Source: Pyrocephalus nanus
Lineage: Eukaryota > Chordata > Aves > Passeriformes > Tyrannidae
Direction: 5' to 3'
Assembly (NCBI GenBank): GCA_038380795.1
Contig: CM076266.1
Location: 44,476,425 to 44,540,424 of the forward strand
Length of the DNA stretch: 64,000 nt
Position 1 is the first letter of the stretch. Each line of letters opens with the position of its first letter. Positions 1-13,600 of this stretch are shown here, piece after piece. Made by a program: the position numbers and the translations under genes. The notes under the pieces were generated by a model. It ran no database searches. It saw only the letters and a program-made list of their open reading frames with translations, and was not told where the DNA came from.

Positions 1-3000
1 TCTAATGTGCCAAGTTTAAGTAGCAAAATATCTGACCCATTAACTTGCCCTGGAGAGAATGGTCATGGGAGGGTCAGAATTAGATAACTTAATATGGATA
101 TACACTATTGAAAAGCTGTGTTTCTAACATGTTAAGTAAGCATCTAACAGGAACTCCAACTATAGATAATATGTTGTCCTTTTGTGAAGTATATTTTCTC
201 AGAGAGGGTTTTTGCTTTCTGGTTATGTGTACAAAATTTAGAAGACTGTAAATAGCAATATTTCCTTTTGAAAAAAGATTAATATGGTGTAGACAATTCT
301 TAACTCTCCCCCTTATATGTATATATGTACATAGTTAATTCTATCCACATTTAACAGTGTTTGATCATTTTAGAATTTCCTTAAAAAAAAAAAAAAACCA
401 CAAAAATTGACTTACTGTTTTCTCTGTTCTGCTGACCATTTTGTCTGCAAAAACACCCAAACTACTGTTCCTATGTCCAACCTTCCAGACAATTTCAAAT
501 GAGGTATCTGAAGCACAAGAACAAAACCACTTTACCTGCAAATCTTGAACATAATTTAACATGTTGACATGAGTGTTCTTTGGCTGCTCTTTTAAGTGCA
601 TTGCACTAAAAAGAGCGTAAGTGAAAAACTGTGAAAGGTTACTTGTTGTAGTAAGTTAAAAATAAAAGGAAAAGATGAGGACAGGCACTTCTTTGCAAGG
701 TTGCACTGTCACAGAGCAAGTAATCATATATTGACTGAAATAATTAATTCTACCATGCAATACTTCAGAGCAGAAGTGTACAGTCAGTGTCTTATGACTG
801 AGATGCCCAGAAGTCTCCCCACAGGCTTCAGATAAATTAGTAAAATCAGAAGCAAGATACTTTGCAAGAGAGAAAGAAAATTAAGCAATTTTGATCCAAA
901 TTTGAAACTCAACTTACTGTAATAACAGCATCTTTTTTTCACATACAGCTGCGTATAACTCCTGATGATTTATGATACCAGTGACATAAAAGAACATAAG
1001 AAAACTTTGAGGGTTTATTGCAGTTCATGCAACATACAAGTCTATGCCTACTCAGGATTCCTGTAGCATTTCTTTACACTGCTATTGTCAGATTGTAGTG
1101 TAGCAGGATATTTTTGTGTAACAGCATGATACATTCCATACTGATATGTATATATAATAACTAAAATATAACAAAGTAATTTGGCAATATTCTGATCTCC
1201 AAATGTGGGTATTTTATTAATTGTACAACATCATATTCAGCAGTAGTCATACTGTACTGTAAACCAAAAATAAAATATCACTAACAAAATAAATACTTTG
1301 TTAACTTTTTCATGCAGCAGGAAGATAGCTTTGCTTTCTTTAGGCCTTTCTAAATTTAGTCACACAAACTTCTAGATCCGTTGACGCTCATAATACCTGG
1401 GGAGTTTTTCTGAGTTTTGGAAACCTTTGGATAAGAATGCATTTGTGCAGAGAGTTCAGTTTTGATTGATCCCATTTCTACTGAAATGAATTACATTGTC
1501 CTTAATGGCTTAGAAGTGGATGCTAGAATTTCTGATACTCAAAGTTAAGGCTACCGTTTGCCTATTTCCTTCATGGACACCCCCTATTTTTCTTTGTTTA
1601 ATTACCTGTGTGTGACTGTTTGGAAAAAGAAGTCTGTATCTGGATATTGTGTATACAGAGAGACCAGTATGGGATGAAATAGGGGTCAGGCTGAAGGGCA
1701 AAATGGGTTGGGAGGAGTAAGGCTCTGGAGTTTAGATCTGGATGCTGTACTGGGACTTTGGTAAACAGGACTGTGAAAAGCTCTGAGAAGCAAGAGGCTG
1801 GCTCAAGTGGATCTGCAACAGATGAGAATAGAGATGTGGATAGAGAGGCTGTGTGATGTGCAGGGCCAGCATCTGCATGGATACAGGTAACCAAGATCCT
1901 GGGTAGGGCAGGAACACATGAACAATTTTAATAAATGAATTAACATATTTCTTTGATTTTCTTTTTTACTCTAATATGTACACATAGAATTAAGGCCTAA
2001 GTGCACAGATTTCATTATATCTGTATTTAATAATTAATAGTTTATCTCTATTGAAAAACAGAAATTACCTCTTCCAATTGGTTGTTACTCTAGTTACTGC
2101 ACATATTTTCCATTTTTTAAAATCTTTTGTTTACAAGATTTTAAAACCATTGGAACAGCACGGATGTATGTCCTTTACAACCTTGAAGAAAAAAAGACTT
2201 TTGAATTGTCTTATTAGTTTCTCATTGAATGATTGCAGCAGTTGCTTGACCTTGAGAGAAATGGGACACTGCTGGCGTTCTCCAGAGGCTAGTGTTATTA
2301 GTGCTGGCTGACCTCGGGGAGCTGGGTGACCTCCATTTCACCTTCCAATCTCCCAACACCAAAACAAAGCAGTATTTTGCAACACAATGTGAATAAAAGA
2401 CAAATGATGGTTGTTTTTATATATGGGGGAAGAGTGAAAGAATCTGCTGTAGCTTCGATTAAAAAACACAGTGCAATATAAATCCATCTTGTGACAAAAA
2501 AGACCACACTGCTATGCATTCTTTGACACTAAATTTCAAACTTCAGGTTTTCACTTGGAGGATAATGGACATAAACCTCTCCGTATATGCTACAGTAGTG
2601 CTGATTTTAAGGAAGAGGATGGCCCATAATATTCAGTCTCAATTAGGTAATCATCTTTCCCATTCAATTCATGATAGTACATTCTGTGCAGCCACCACAT
2701 GCATGTTGTTAAGTATTTACTTTTTAAAATTGGTAAATAGTTGTGTGGGTTTTTTTTGAAAAAGGGGATGCTGTTGACTTGAAATGTTAGGCCACTGTTA
2801 TAAAATCCAGTAATAATTCCACTAATGTTTCAGGAAAATTGTGTCCATATGACTTTTTCTATTTTCAGCTTACTGAAAAAAACCACAATTAATGAATTCT
2901 TTTCCTAATCGCTATTGTTAATGTATGGGATTGAAGCTTAAAGTCTTTCAAGTTGAAAAGAAAGAGCAAACTCAAGCATGTTCTTTTTTGGTCAGTGACT

Positions 3001-6000
3001 TAAAAGTCATGCTTGGCTTGCAGCTGGGCTGATTCTGCATCTATCCCAAATAAAGGCGATAAAAAGTAATTACGGTGCTATTTAACATACCAGTCTTGGC
3101 CTCCTTTAAGCTATAAGTCTGGCAGGACTCCAAAAGTTACTCAGAGATTCATGGATCAGATTTTTGAGAATTGCTCTGGGCTGACAAATGCTTACCAGTT
3201 CTTCCAGTGTATATAACTTGCAAGTTTTGTGAAATGCCATGTGTCTGAGAGAGTGCCTCATCACTATATTTTCTCTAAAACTAAGGGAAAAGAAACTCAC
3301 CCTTTTCCCCTTGTTATTCTGGCTGAAGACAAAAATAATTGAAAACTGAACTACAGTGGTGGAATAAAGTTGTTTGTGAGATGCTTTGAAAGCGGTGTCT
3401 GAGTTTCGGACAAGCAATGGATTAACACATGCCAAATCGGCTGCTGTTTGACATCAGCCTGACTAGCACTTGCTATTTATCAGTGTAATAAAGAAGCTCG
3501 ATTTGATCCTACAGGTGGAAAATCTGAGTTATGTGGTTATTGTTTAGATACAAACATCACTTTAGGTAAGTTTGTCTTCCTTCACAATCCCCCCCCAAAA
3601 AAGGCCACAAAAGGTAAGCATATTGGTTTGGAAGGCAAGAGTATAGTAGTGGTTAATCCATTTCTGAAGGTAGCTACCTTTGTATTCTCTGCTGCACCTT
3701 ACAGGGAGATCTGAAGTCTGTACACCTCCTTCTTACATGGACTCTGGGAATGGTTCTAAACCTGAATTTCAATAGAGCTGTATACACTGAAAGCAAATTT
3801 CTTGCTGTGAAATAAATTATTTGTTGCAGCATACTGTAGCAAAAATATATTCCTGCTTAGAGACTTACATTTTTGATACTTACAGTTTGAAAGCTTTCAT
3901 ATTTGTTTACATATGTGCCAAGATACTCTGGTAATTTAATTGTGGATATATGCTACATGCCTGGTTCTGTTTTCCCCTTAAATCACACAAGCAACTTAAA
4001 CTGCCTTTCCTTTCAGGGGTCAATGCTTGTATTTTTTAGAGTTCAGTGAGGTGACAATCTTGTCAGAATATTGAAGCCAGAGGCGTTTTCAGATTGCAAT
4101 GGATTCGGCTAATCAAATAACAGTGCTGACTTTTTTGACACTGAAAAATTATGATATATTGTACAATAAATTGGACTTTGGCTCAGTATTGAATAGCACT
4201 CATAATTGACCTTGGATCATCTAATTTTTGTAGGAGTGTGAGAGGAGGAAGAACTCCATATTTGAGAGTTCTTTATCAGAGGTTTGGAAGGTTTACTAGC
4301 AGGTGGATTGTAATGAATAGAAACAGTTATGTAATATTTGTGGTCCATAAAGTGTATATAATGATGTTTTCCATTAATAGCTACTGTTTTCTGTTGTTTC
4401 CAACAATTTAACCATTAGCTTTTATAATTTTAACCTCTGTCATGCAACTTTAGCATGGAATGAATTCAAGTTCCATTGTGGTTAGGTCATGAATGATCTA
4501 TTTCATAGCTGAAACTGTGATAGGAAAGTAATATAGAGGTGCGTGTTTTGCATATTCATCTCTGGTTTTGGAGCTACGTGTATGTGCAAATATAAAAAGT
4601 CCTCTTTCATCAAACAAATGGCAACTTCGTGGGTGGAAATATTATCTGATTAGGCAGTCTAGAAGTGCTAAAAATACATGGAACACAAGGAAAGATAAAA
4701 GTGAACATGTTTCTCTGGCTGTCATTTGTTCTTCCTTAGCTACAATTGTGCTTTCTGTCTCACCAATCCAAAAGTGATCATTTACACTAGGAAACTTCAT
4801 AGAAATACCTAATTTTCTTTGAGGACTCAGGGAGAACTGTAGTGATGTTTTGGCAAGAATTTTGTTTACTGTCAAGTGGTTTAATCTTAGACTGAGTAGA
4901 ATTCTCAAAGTAATATTTTAGCGAATTGCAGAGAGTGACAATGAGACTTTTTCCTTAAGAACTACATACACAAGTAGAACGGGATCCCAAATTACAAGTG
5001 AGGTTCTCCACACTGATAATGAGTATTGAAGTAGCAATGAAACATTGATGTAGCAGTTTGTGTGCATCCACATGATTACTATGAACTTTCAATCTAAGCA
5101 TCTTCTTAATATTAAGAACTTTGAGCAACAGCAAACAATAATTTTTGCTCTACAGAAAGTAAATGAGAATTTCTGTGCAGCAGAGAGTTGGAAGATGTGT
5201 TTCATACCTTAAAGGATGGAGATATGCCGAGAATAGGAAGAGATAATGGGTTTCTTGGTGATTTTGGGACCTGATAACCCTTAGGATGATTGTTCTAATG
5301 ATTTCATGATTCCTTGTTAGGATGTTTTCTCTCAGGGCCAAAGACTCATGCTATGAGCAGTTTCTTAAGGAGCTGCACCTGAAATGACAAGAAGTCATGT
5401 GGAGCTCATGATGTCAAGTTCACTGCCTTGTGGACTTTTAGAAAATGGTATGTTCTGTTGAATTAATGTTGTGTAAGGTTTTGTTCCCAAATGTCTATTT
5501 CTTTTTAGAGGAGCAGCCTCACCAGAAGTAAAATATTTTCAGAGAGAGATTAAAGACAGTGAGTTATGCTGAGATAAAAGTGCTGATGTGCTGAAAGCTG
5601 CAGAAGAATCCTTGGGGCGTTTGGGCCTTTGGTACTGGTGTATATATTTTAAGTAAAACAAAAATAAATACTTTGGACCTGAAGGATGTGCTTAGTTGTG
5701 CAAGCTATTCAAACACTGTGAGCTGTGTGCAGATACAAGAATTTGAGAGCTAGATAAATGACTCATTCTTTTCTGAAAGCCATATTTTATGTGATTCTTG
5801 TTCTGCTAGAGCATTATGTGCTCTACAGAGAGAACAGTCTGCCAAGAAAGCTGAAGTAGAATGGAACAAATAAATAATTTGTTGACCAAAGGCTATGATA
5901 CAGATACGAGGTGTACAGCCTCTGCATCTGAGATTCCCATGAGCATGGAATCTTACTTGTTGGCATTAAGTAGTAAAATGCACGTCACATTGTTGGATTA

Positions 6001-6870
6001 AATTTTGAACTTCATTCTGCACAAGTACAGTGAAAAAGGTGGTCCTCAGCCTTCCTTGCTACAGCCATCTTCTTGTACTAGCAGTCTCAGCTCTAGACCT
6101 TGTACATTTATGTGTCATATGGATGATGTAACAACTAGTTCTCAGCTGCATCGGTGCAAATTACCACTGTGTAATTTGAGATGATTTTTGGATCTTCTTG
6201 AGCATTCAACCTGAACCATGAGGATGGGCGTCTGGTTTTTTGTTTATTAGTTTTGTGGTGGTTTTGGTTTTCTAAATTTAATTTCTGGTCCTATTTATGT
6301 CCTACAACCAAGCTGCTTTTCTGAAGGCTTGGACTTGTCTGTTCTTGCGTTGGATTTACTGATTGTTCTTTCTGTTAAAGATTAGAAGTAAATGATTTGT
6401 AATATATGTAACTTCTTACTTTTGGGCTGAAATTTTTAATGTGTAGAAAGCCTGGCATGAATTGATAGAAGAAATGCCATGCATCTGTCAAATACTAGTA
6501 GTTTATCCATTCAGATATTGTTTCTGACACAGAACTCCGTTCCAAAGCCTACTTATACTGACTTCTCTGCAGTGAACTATAATTGTATAATCTGGCAAAT
6601 GGGATGACAGTGTCAAAGTTCTAAAATTTCTAAAAGGAACTGTGAGAGGAGCAAACACTCTGGTCAAAGAAGGAGTACTGTAGGCTCTGAGAAGGATCAG
6701 ACAGGTATTTTCATACTCCGAGGGAAGAGTGCTTCACCTTTTGACGTGTGTAGCTCCAATAGCTAACCAAAGAGAGAGTCTGAGGATCCTGAGCTGATTG
6801 TGGAGAGGGCTGGAGAGGGCTTTAGAGAAATGATAGATCAGGGGCAAAGGCAAGTGATAACCTTTGGCGC

Positions 6871-6900
6871 TTTTTTTTTCTTTTTTTTTTTTTTTTTTTT
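6871..6900. repeat. poly-T tract
   Basis: A run of thymines interrupted by a single C at 6880. It may be an old poly(A) tail in reverse, but no retrocopy is recognisable beside it. Confidence 0.9.
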
Positions 6901-7647
6901 CTAAATTCCTGTATCTCCTGTGTTAATTATAGCTGCATGTGGGCATGTATGTGTGCTTCAGCTGTTACCTAAACTGCAGATCTGAATCATAAGACAAGAA
7001 TACTCCTGGCAGAAATTTAGCTGTAGCTGAACTACTCAGCAGGGTGAAGAGCTTGACACTGGTTACAGCTCCTGGATTAACTGCTCTGTGTGGTTGCTTT
7101 TCTGTGATGGCATAATGTCCATTTTTCCACATGCTAAATGACTATCCAAATACAGCCTGACTTGGTTGTCACAGATCTATTCACAGTGCAAAACAAATAC
7201 ATAGCTTATGTGATAGACTCCACCAGCCCTGTAAATCTATTATTTGTATGTTTAGAGACTAAGACACAGCCAGATGCTTAATAAAAGCTACAGACATAAA
7301 TGGGAGGAAAGCATTTAAGGTTCATAACATTAGCACTGTACAAAATGGTACAAACCCATGCAATAGACTCCAAAACTATGAGGCATATTAATTAGACTCT
7401 GAAAAGTTAATACAGTCTAGAAAAAAAAATAGAAATTAGTACTGTTCTCTGTAGTGACTCCTATTGACATGCGGCAGCCAAAGTCAATGAGTATGGCATG
7501 AGCAAGGTCCTAAGGCTCTAACAGTAAAAATATTAGAGGATACTTATTTTACAAGACTAGGTGACATGGCAGTCAATAACAATATCTGCCCTAGAAGGAA
7601 GCATGAATATGTTTTAGTTGCCTATGGAAAAAGCGTACTGACTGCTC

Positions 7648-7672
7648 AAAAAAAAAAAAAAAAAAAAAAAAA
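7648..7672. repeat. poly-A tract
   Basis: Uninterrupted run of 25 adenines with no recognisable retrocopy upstream. Confidence 0.9.
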
Positions 7673-10600
7673 GCAGAGTCAAAGCTAACTCTGTGCCAGG
7701 TGCTAAAATAAACAGACATATAAAAGAAAAGTTTCTGTGATCAGTGGTCTCAGTAGAGGAAAAAATGAGGGTCTTGCAAAAATATAATAAATGAAAGTTT
7801 ACAATATGCACTAGAGGGTGAAAGAAGGCAACCAAGGAATATAAGGCAACTTTAAAAATACAGGAGAGAGAGAGATCTTCTCTCACTGTATGGTTTCAGG
7901 TTGATTAATCAAGAACCATGTCTTTCCAATTTTCATAGTAATGGCAGTAATAAACTCTGATAGCGAGATGTAAATCAAAGGACATTGTTAGGAATGCATG
8001 CATACTGCAAGTGGTGGAAACAGTCTCTGTGGCAGATGGTCTCATCTTTCTAAGAGTTCACAGGATCAAGAGGTTTAGACACTGAATCACTGCCAACTTC
8101 ATTTGGAAAATCCTCGTTGCTTCTCTTGAACAAGATGACCCAGAACATCAAGGTTTGATCTCAAGTTATTAGGAACAAATAACAGTTCTTTATTCCTAAC
8201 CCAGTCCTGAAATACATAATTTCATGATGCAGCAGCCTTTGAAGGTATGTTAACAATGTACATTTATGTCCTTATTATGTGTGTTCAGTAATATAATCCA
8301 TTTTCCTTTTGATTGCTCAAGTTGGTAGAAAAATGATTTCTGGAATGTGGGTTACTTTTCTCATAGATGCACTTAATTTCAATAAAGTAATTTGTAAGTA
8401 AAGCTAAGAGAGCTACCATCAGTCATCCCTAATATGCCAGTAGACATAAAAAGCCTGCAGCTGGAATTAGACTTGATCTGGTTGTTGATATATCTACTGT
8501 ATGTGGGTCACAGTATGGCAACAATGAAGTCAAATAGTAAAATGATAGTGATAAGAGGAAGACTAATCACTTACCTAAATACAATTGAAAAGATGGCTTA
8601 TGTACAAGTCATTGGTTTTCTGCCCTTCGATAAATGCATGGAACTTTTTTTCTTTTTTTATCCCAGGCTTAATCTGCTAATGGTCTTCACAGAAGGTGAT
8701 TACTTTTTAGCTTGGTACAGATTTGATTGGACTTGTGTTGCAAGTGCAGTGGGCATAGCATTTGGTATAGAGTCAAAATGTCAAATCAAAATATAACAGT
8801 TGTCTTCTAGAGTGTATTGCTTGGCAGTAGAAGCCTCTCTAGATTACATACATTCAGCATAGCCTCCTGTGAAGATTCAGTACTGTCCTAGAGCTCTGAA
8901 GCATTGTTTAATATAAAAAAGCATGAATGCTGCTGTTGAGTTTAGATTTTTTTTTTTGTTAGAGAAAATTCATATATGCTTTCTGAACATAAGGTTGACA
9001 TGGTCACAGCACTACTGTTTATGTGAAAGCTGCACAGACATTGTTATCCAAAATATGAATCACTTGATTACCCTTCTTTGCTCCCAAATTCAGCATTTTT
9101 AACTATGTAGTAAGCATAGTTTTTCACCTTTTTGGTAGTGCTTGTAAACAATTGCAGATTTGCATTTTGATTGCCACATGAATTAGAGAATATTTTTCTT
9201 AAAGATTTAAATAGGGATCTCAAAAAGCCAGCAGTAAATGCAATCAACAATGTTTATTGAGTACAGAAATGCCAGAAGAGAATGTTATGTATAAAGAAGT
9301 ATTCTTGCAGATGGTTTTCCCTTCATTTAGCCTCTGGGTATTATGAGCTGATATTGTTCCTGATTTTGAATTAATTGAGTAGGTTACTGTTAAGATCTTA
9401 AAAATGGTAGTATGACTAGTGATTTTAATTTTTTTGCCACCAGTAACTCATGAGGCTCTTAAAATAAAAACTTATACGGCATAGCTACAGTATTTTAACA
9501 TCTAATCAGATATCAAATTTCCCCAAATCCTGTTTCTTTTGTCTGCATAAACCTTCTTTTAACTAATAATAATTGTGCGGGGAGTGTGAAAGCAAATTGA
9601 CCCAGAGCAAAATCACGACACTGTACTGATTGCAAAAAAAGAAGGAGCAAAGGTGAGTTAAAATGATACAAATAAGCTTGGTTTTAGCTCTCTTATCCCC
9701 TTGTCACAGAGAGAAAAAAATTATTTTGCAAGTCAAGCAAATCTGTGCCTACCTTAATTAGAAGCAACAAATTGTCATTTCAATATCATATAAATATACC
9801 AGCTTTTGAATGTTTTGAGGAGATTGTCAGGTAAGAGAGGCTCTCAGGTTCTATAAACACTTTGAAATACAAACAGTGTTCTCTACCACGTTCTTAGACA
9901 CTACATCTTTTGCTGAATGCTACCCTACCCACTCAGACGTGACCAGAATCCCAGTATGTGTATTGGCAGCACTTTTTCCAAACAACTCTATTGGCCTCTG
10001 CTTACATCTCCCATATAGGCTAAGCAACAGCACCAGAAAGAAATCCCTTGGCAAATATATTGGCAATTAATTTCTGTTATGTGACTGCCTTCTTCCCCTT
10101 ATGCAAAGGCTGTGACTGCTCATTTTACAGCAGTGCTTCTTGAAGAAATTTTATCTCCTAGGGAGTTTCTGCCCATCAGAATATCACTGTCCAGTTTATC
10201 ATACAAGCGAGCCATTTCTGAAAGGAAGATGGCATTAGCAATTAAAAAGTATTGAAGAGGCTGGTTCAGTGCAGTGCATTTGTCACAAGGCTGTTCTCTG
10301 ACATGTTGCTTCTTCTCTCTTCCTCTCTGTATTCTCATCCGCTTCATCATCATCTATCACAGCTGTGCTGAACTGAATGGCATGTCTTGCTTCTGGCCCT
10401 TCTCACTCTGGCTCTGTCCCACTGTCTTTTTCATTTTCTCATTGTTTTCTCAGTATGATTTAAGCTCCATTCCCTGGCAAACTAGCCTGTGCACTGCTAT
10501 TTCTACTGCGTGTTTCTGATCCCTTCCTCAATCCCCATGTTTGTATCAGTATTGCCTTACTTACCCACTTTCCCAGTATTGCTCTCTTGTGGAGTTGTAC

Positions 10601-13600
10601 TGAAACTCATTGAAGCACATGGTGACAGGAATTACATTTTACACAGAAATTTTGCACTGCATAACAGAATCATGAAGCTGAGAGTGACTTGGTGCTCTTA
10701 TCTGTCCATGGGCATCCTGAAGGGTGTTTATCTTCACTTATTTTTAAGGGATTCCAGAGTTCGGAACCCTGTGACATGAGATGAAGTACTTCAGTACTTC
10801 TTTAACCTTTCTAGAAGATTTTTTTCCCCCCCTGAAATCTAAGATGGATGATACTGTAGTTGAACTACACTCCTCTGCTATTGCTCTTACTGCAGACGTG
10901 AAGAGTAGTAGTAGCTCATCCTCCTGGCCTTCAAAGCAGCCTGTAAAGGTTCTTTTTCTTTTCTTTACCTTCTGAACAGAATCTCTAAAAAATGCAGCAG
11001 TATAAGCACTACATCACTACAGTAAGTTCTCAAATAATTTATTAATGTCAAGAAACAGATGTATTCCATAGAAAAAAATTATTTTTGATCCACTGTATTT
11101 TCAGTGGATTGTCATCATGATTGTTTTCTATCACAGTATTTCTTTATGTATCTTATAGTACATTTTCCTTCAGATGATGAATTTTTAAAATCTTGGATTT
11201 ATATTTTGTCTTCAAGGCTGTCTAATAGGCATGAAATGTCAGTTATAACAAACACACCTGTTTTTTTTATGGTTCATTCATTACAGTTTATGCAAAGTTC
11301 TTGTGTAAATAGGCTTAAGTAATGCTGTAAACAAATTGGCACATTCACTTAAACTTATCCTTTAAATTCTTCTTGTGTAGGTTGAATATCAACATTTTTT
11401 ATGGTTTGTATAATCCACTAATTAAGTGGTATGCCAATAACTTCAGAAATCTGTTGCTCCAACAGTCTCTGACTATTGCTAATTACAATCACATTACTCC
11501 TTGTTTTATTGTCAACACAGGTTCATGAAGTGTTCCTTCTTAATGCAGCTAATATTTTTTTTATAATAGAAATCTCATTGGGGTTTGAAGTTTCTTTTTC
11601 TTTCAGAAACCAAATATAAGTGTTAATAATTTCCCACTTTTTCCTGCATAAAATCTCTTGATGTTGCAAATTAATACTGCAAAACTACAGATTTATAGAC
11701 AGAAGTGCTGTTTTACTCCAAAGAGTTTCTTATTTGGTAATAATCTTCCAATTTGTTCGGTCTATTTACTCATTCTTTTTGGAGATCAATTTAGTGACTC
11801 TTCTCCTCACTTCTTTCAACTTTTATGCTTGCAAGTTCATTCACTCAGAAGAAAAAGAAACATTCAATGAATGAAATAACCTTCTTAAATACAAGAAAAA
11901 GGCTGATCTGAGATTTACAAATTCTTTATGGATGCTTTTAAATAGAAGCTGTATTCAAAAATCAGTATAAATTTTATGAGATCGTGAAAAATCAAATGCT
12001 GTTACAGGCTTGCAACCAAATCTGGCAAATAATCATTTTTCGGAGAAAGGGAATGTGCATCAATGTAGTCACTTAAAATGATCTCCAAAAGAACTCTAAT
12101 CCTGAAAACAACTTCTTTGAATTTGTAGGAGAATAAAAAAAGAAGGAGGTATTAGGCAAAATGCTTATAATATAAAACCAGACTAGATAAAATACCCTAA
12201 ACTCATGAAAGTAATACTGTTTTGGTTGTTAAAACAACTTTTTGGAAAAAAAAAGTTGGGAAATGTAAGTAATACAATAAAAACTATAAATGATTCTAAG
12301 TCATAAAGGTATTTTGCAGAAATGTAAACACATAGGCACTCTAAAGTGGGATTTTAAATGCAGGATTTTTTTCTGCAAACAAGAAAGACAACCCTGCTTT
12401 TTCATAAAAAGCGGTGAACAGCCCTGAATTCAGAAGGATGGTTTGGAAATCAAAGCCAGGAATGTCATTATTGATTTAAAAAGTAGCAGCTCTCTGTTGT
12501 TATGAACTGAACCAAGATCTAAAGGATGGTAGTGCCTGATATATCCTCTGACCTGAGAATATGTTTAGCTGCCTCGTTTTCCTCTTGTTTCTAAGACTGT
12601 AACTGATAGACATATATTTATTTATATTCCTCTCTCTGCCTAAATACACTAAAGTATTTGAAGTTTTAAATTCCTCCTTTTAGAATGAAAAGGTAGTTTG
12701 AAAAATAAAAATCTAAAATATTTCTATATCTGCATCCATTTCTGATGTCAATACTCTGATTACTGTCTGAAATTTCCCCTGAATGCCACCCAGTGTCATG
12801 TGTAAGTATTGGACAAGATGTTTACTAGTGGCAGGCACATTTTCAATCACAATAGGTACTAACAAAATATTAATAAATCAGAAGATGTTATAAAAGATTT
12901 TGAAAATTTTAATTTTTTTTTCTTGTTTTAGTCTATCTATGTAATTTTACTTCATATGATTTAGAACAAAAGTTTATTTCTGTGCCTGGTTTCAATATTT
13001 TGGAATTTCAGAAGCCTCTGGAAGAGAGAACAGCGAGTCTATACTTATATATACTGGCTGCTAACATAGGTTGGTTTTTATTTTTCAGTGTCCTGAATTG
13101 AAGAGAAGTAACAGAAGTATATGGGGTTTATAATAGGATAGCAGAACTGACTAAGAAAGAAAGAATGTGAGATTCAAATTCTCATCTTAGGGTTTTGGTT
13201 GAGTTTGGTTTTTTTAATGTGTATAGCTTTTGTACTATTCGGTAGATTGCCCAGGTATTAAAAAATAGCATTTTGCCTCAACTGTTTTGATGCTGTTTAA
13301 CTTATGGTTAGGCTTCATACATGCAGTTGGCTGGCATTTCATATGCTGAGGGAGCAGGGATGGTGATTTTTAATTCTTTTAGAATGTGTGTGTATAATGT
13401 TATTCTTTCTCATTAAGCTGTTACAGTGATGAATCTCCAGGTTAATTTCTATTCACTCTAATCGTTCTACAGTAGTTAGTAAATGGACATGAAAGTTGTG
13501 TCCTTTCTGATTTTCTTCAACCAGCTTTTTTTACAGGTTTCACAATGGCAGCTTGTGCAGCCTCTGTTAGCACATTAATATCTTTCAAATGCACATTTAT

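Noticed and set aside
8434..8796. 120-codon open frame in intron 1
   Set aside because: Low-complexity hydrophobic translation without any domain I recognise, no splice or promoter context, and AT-rich codons typical of chance.
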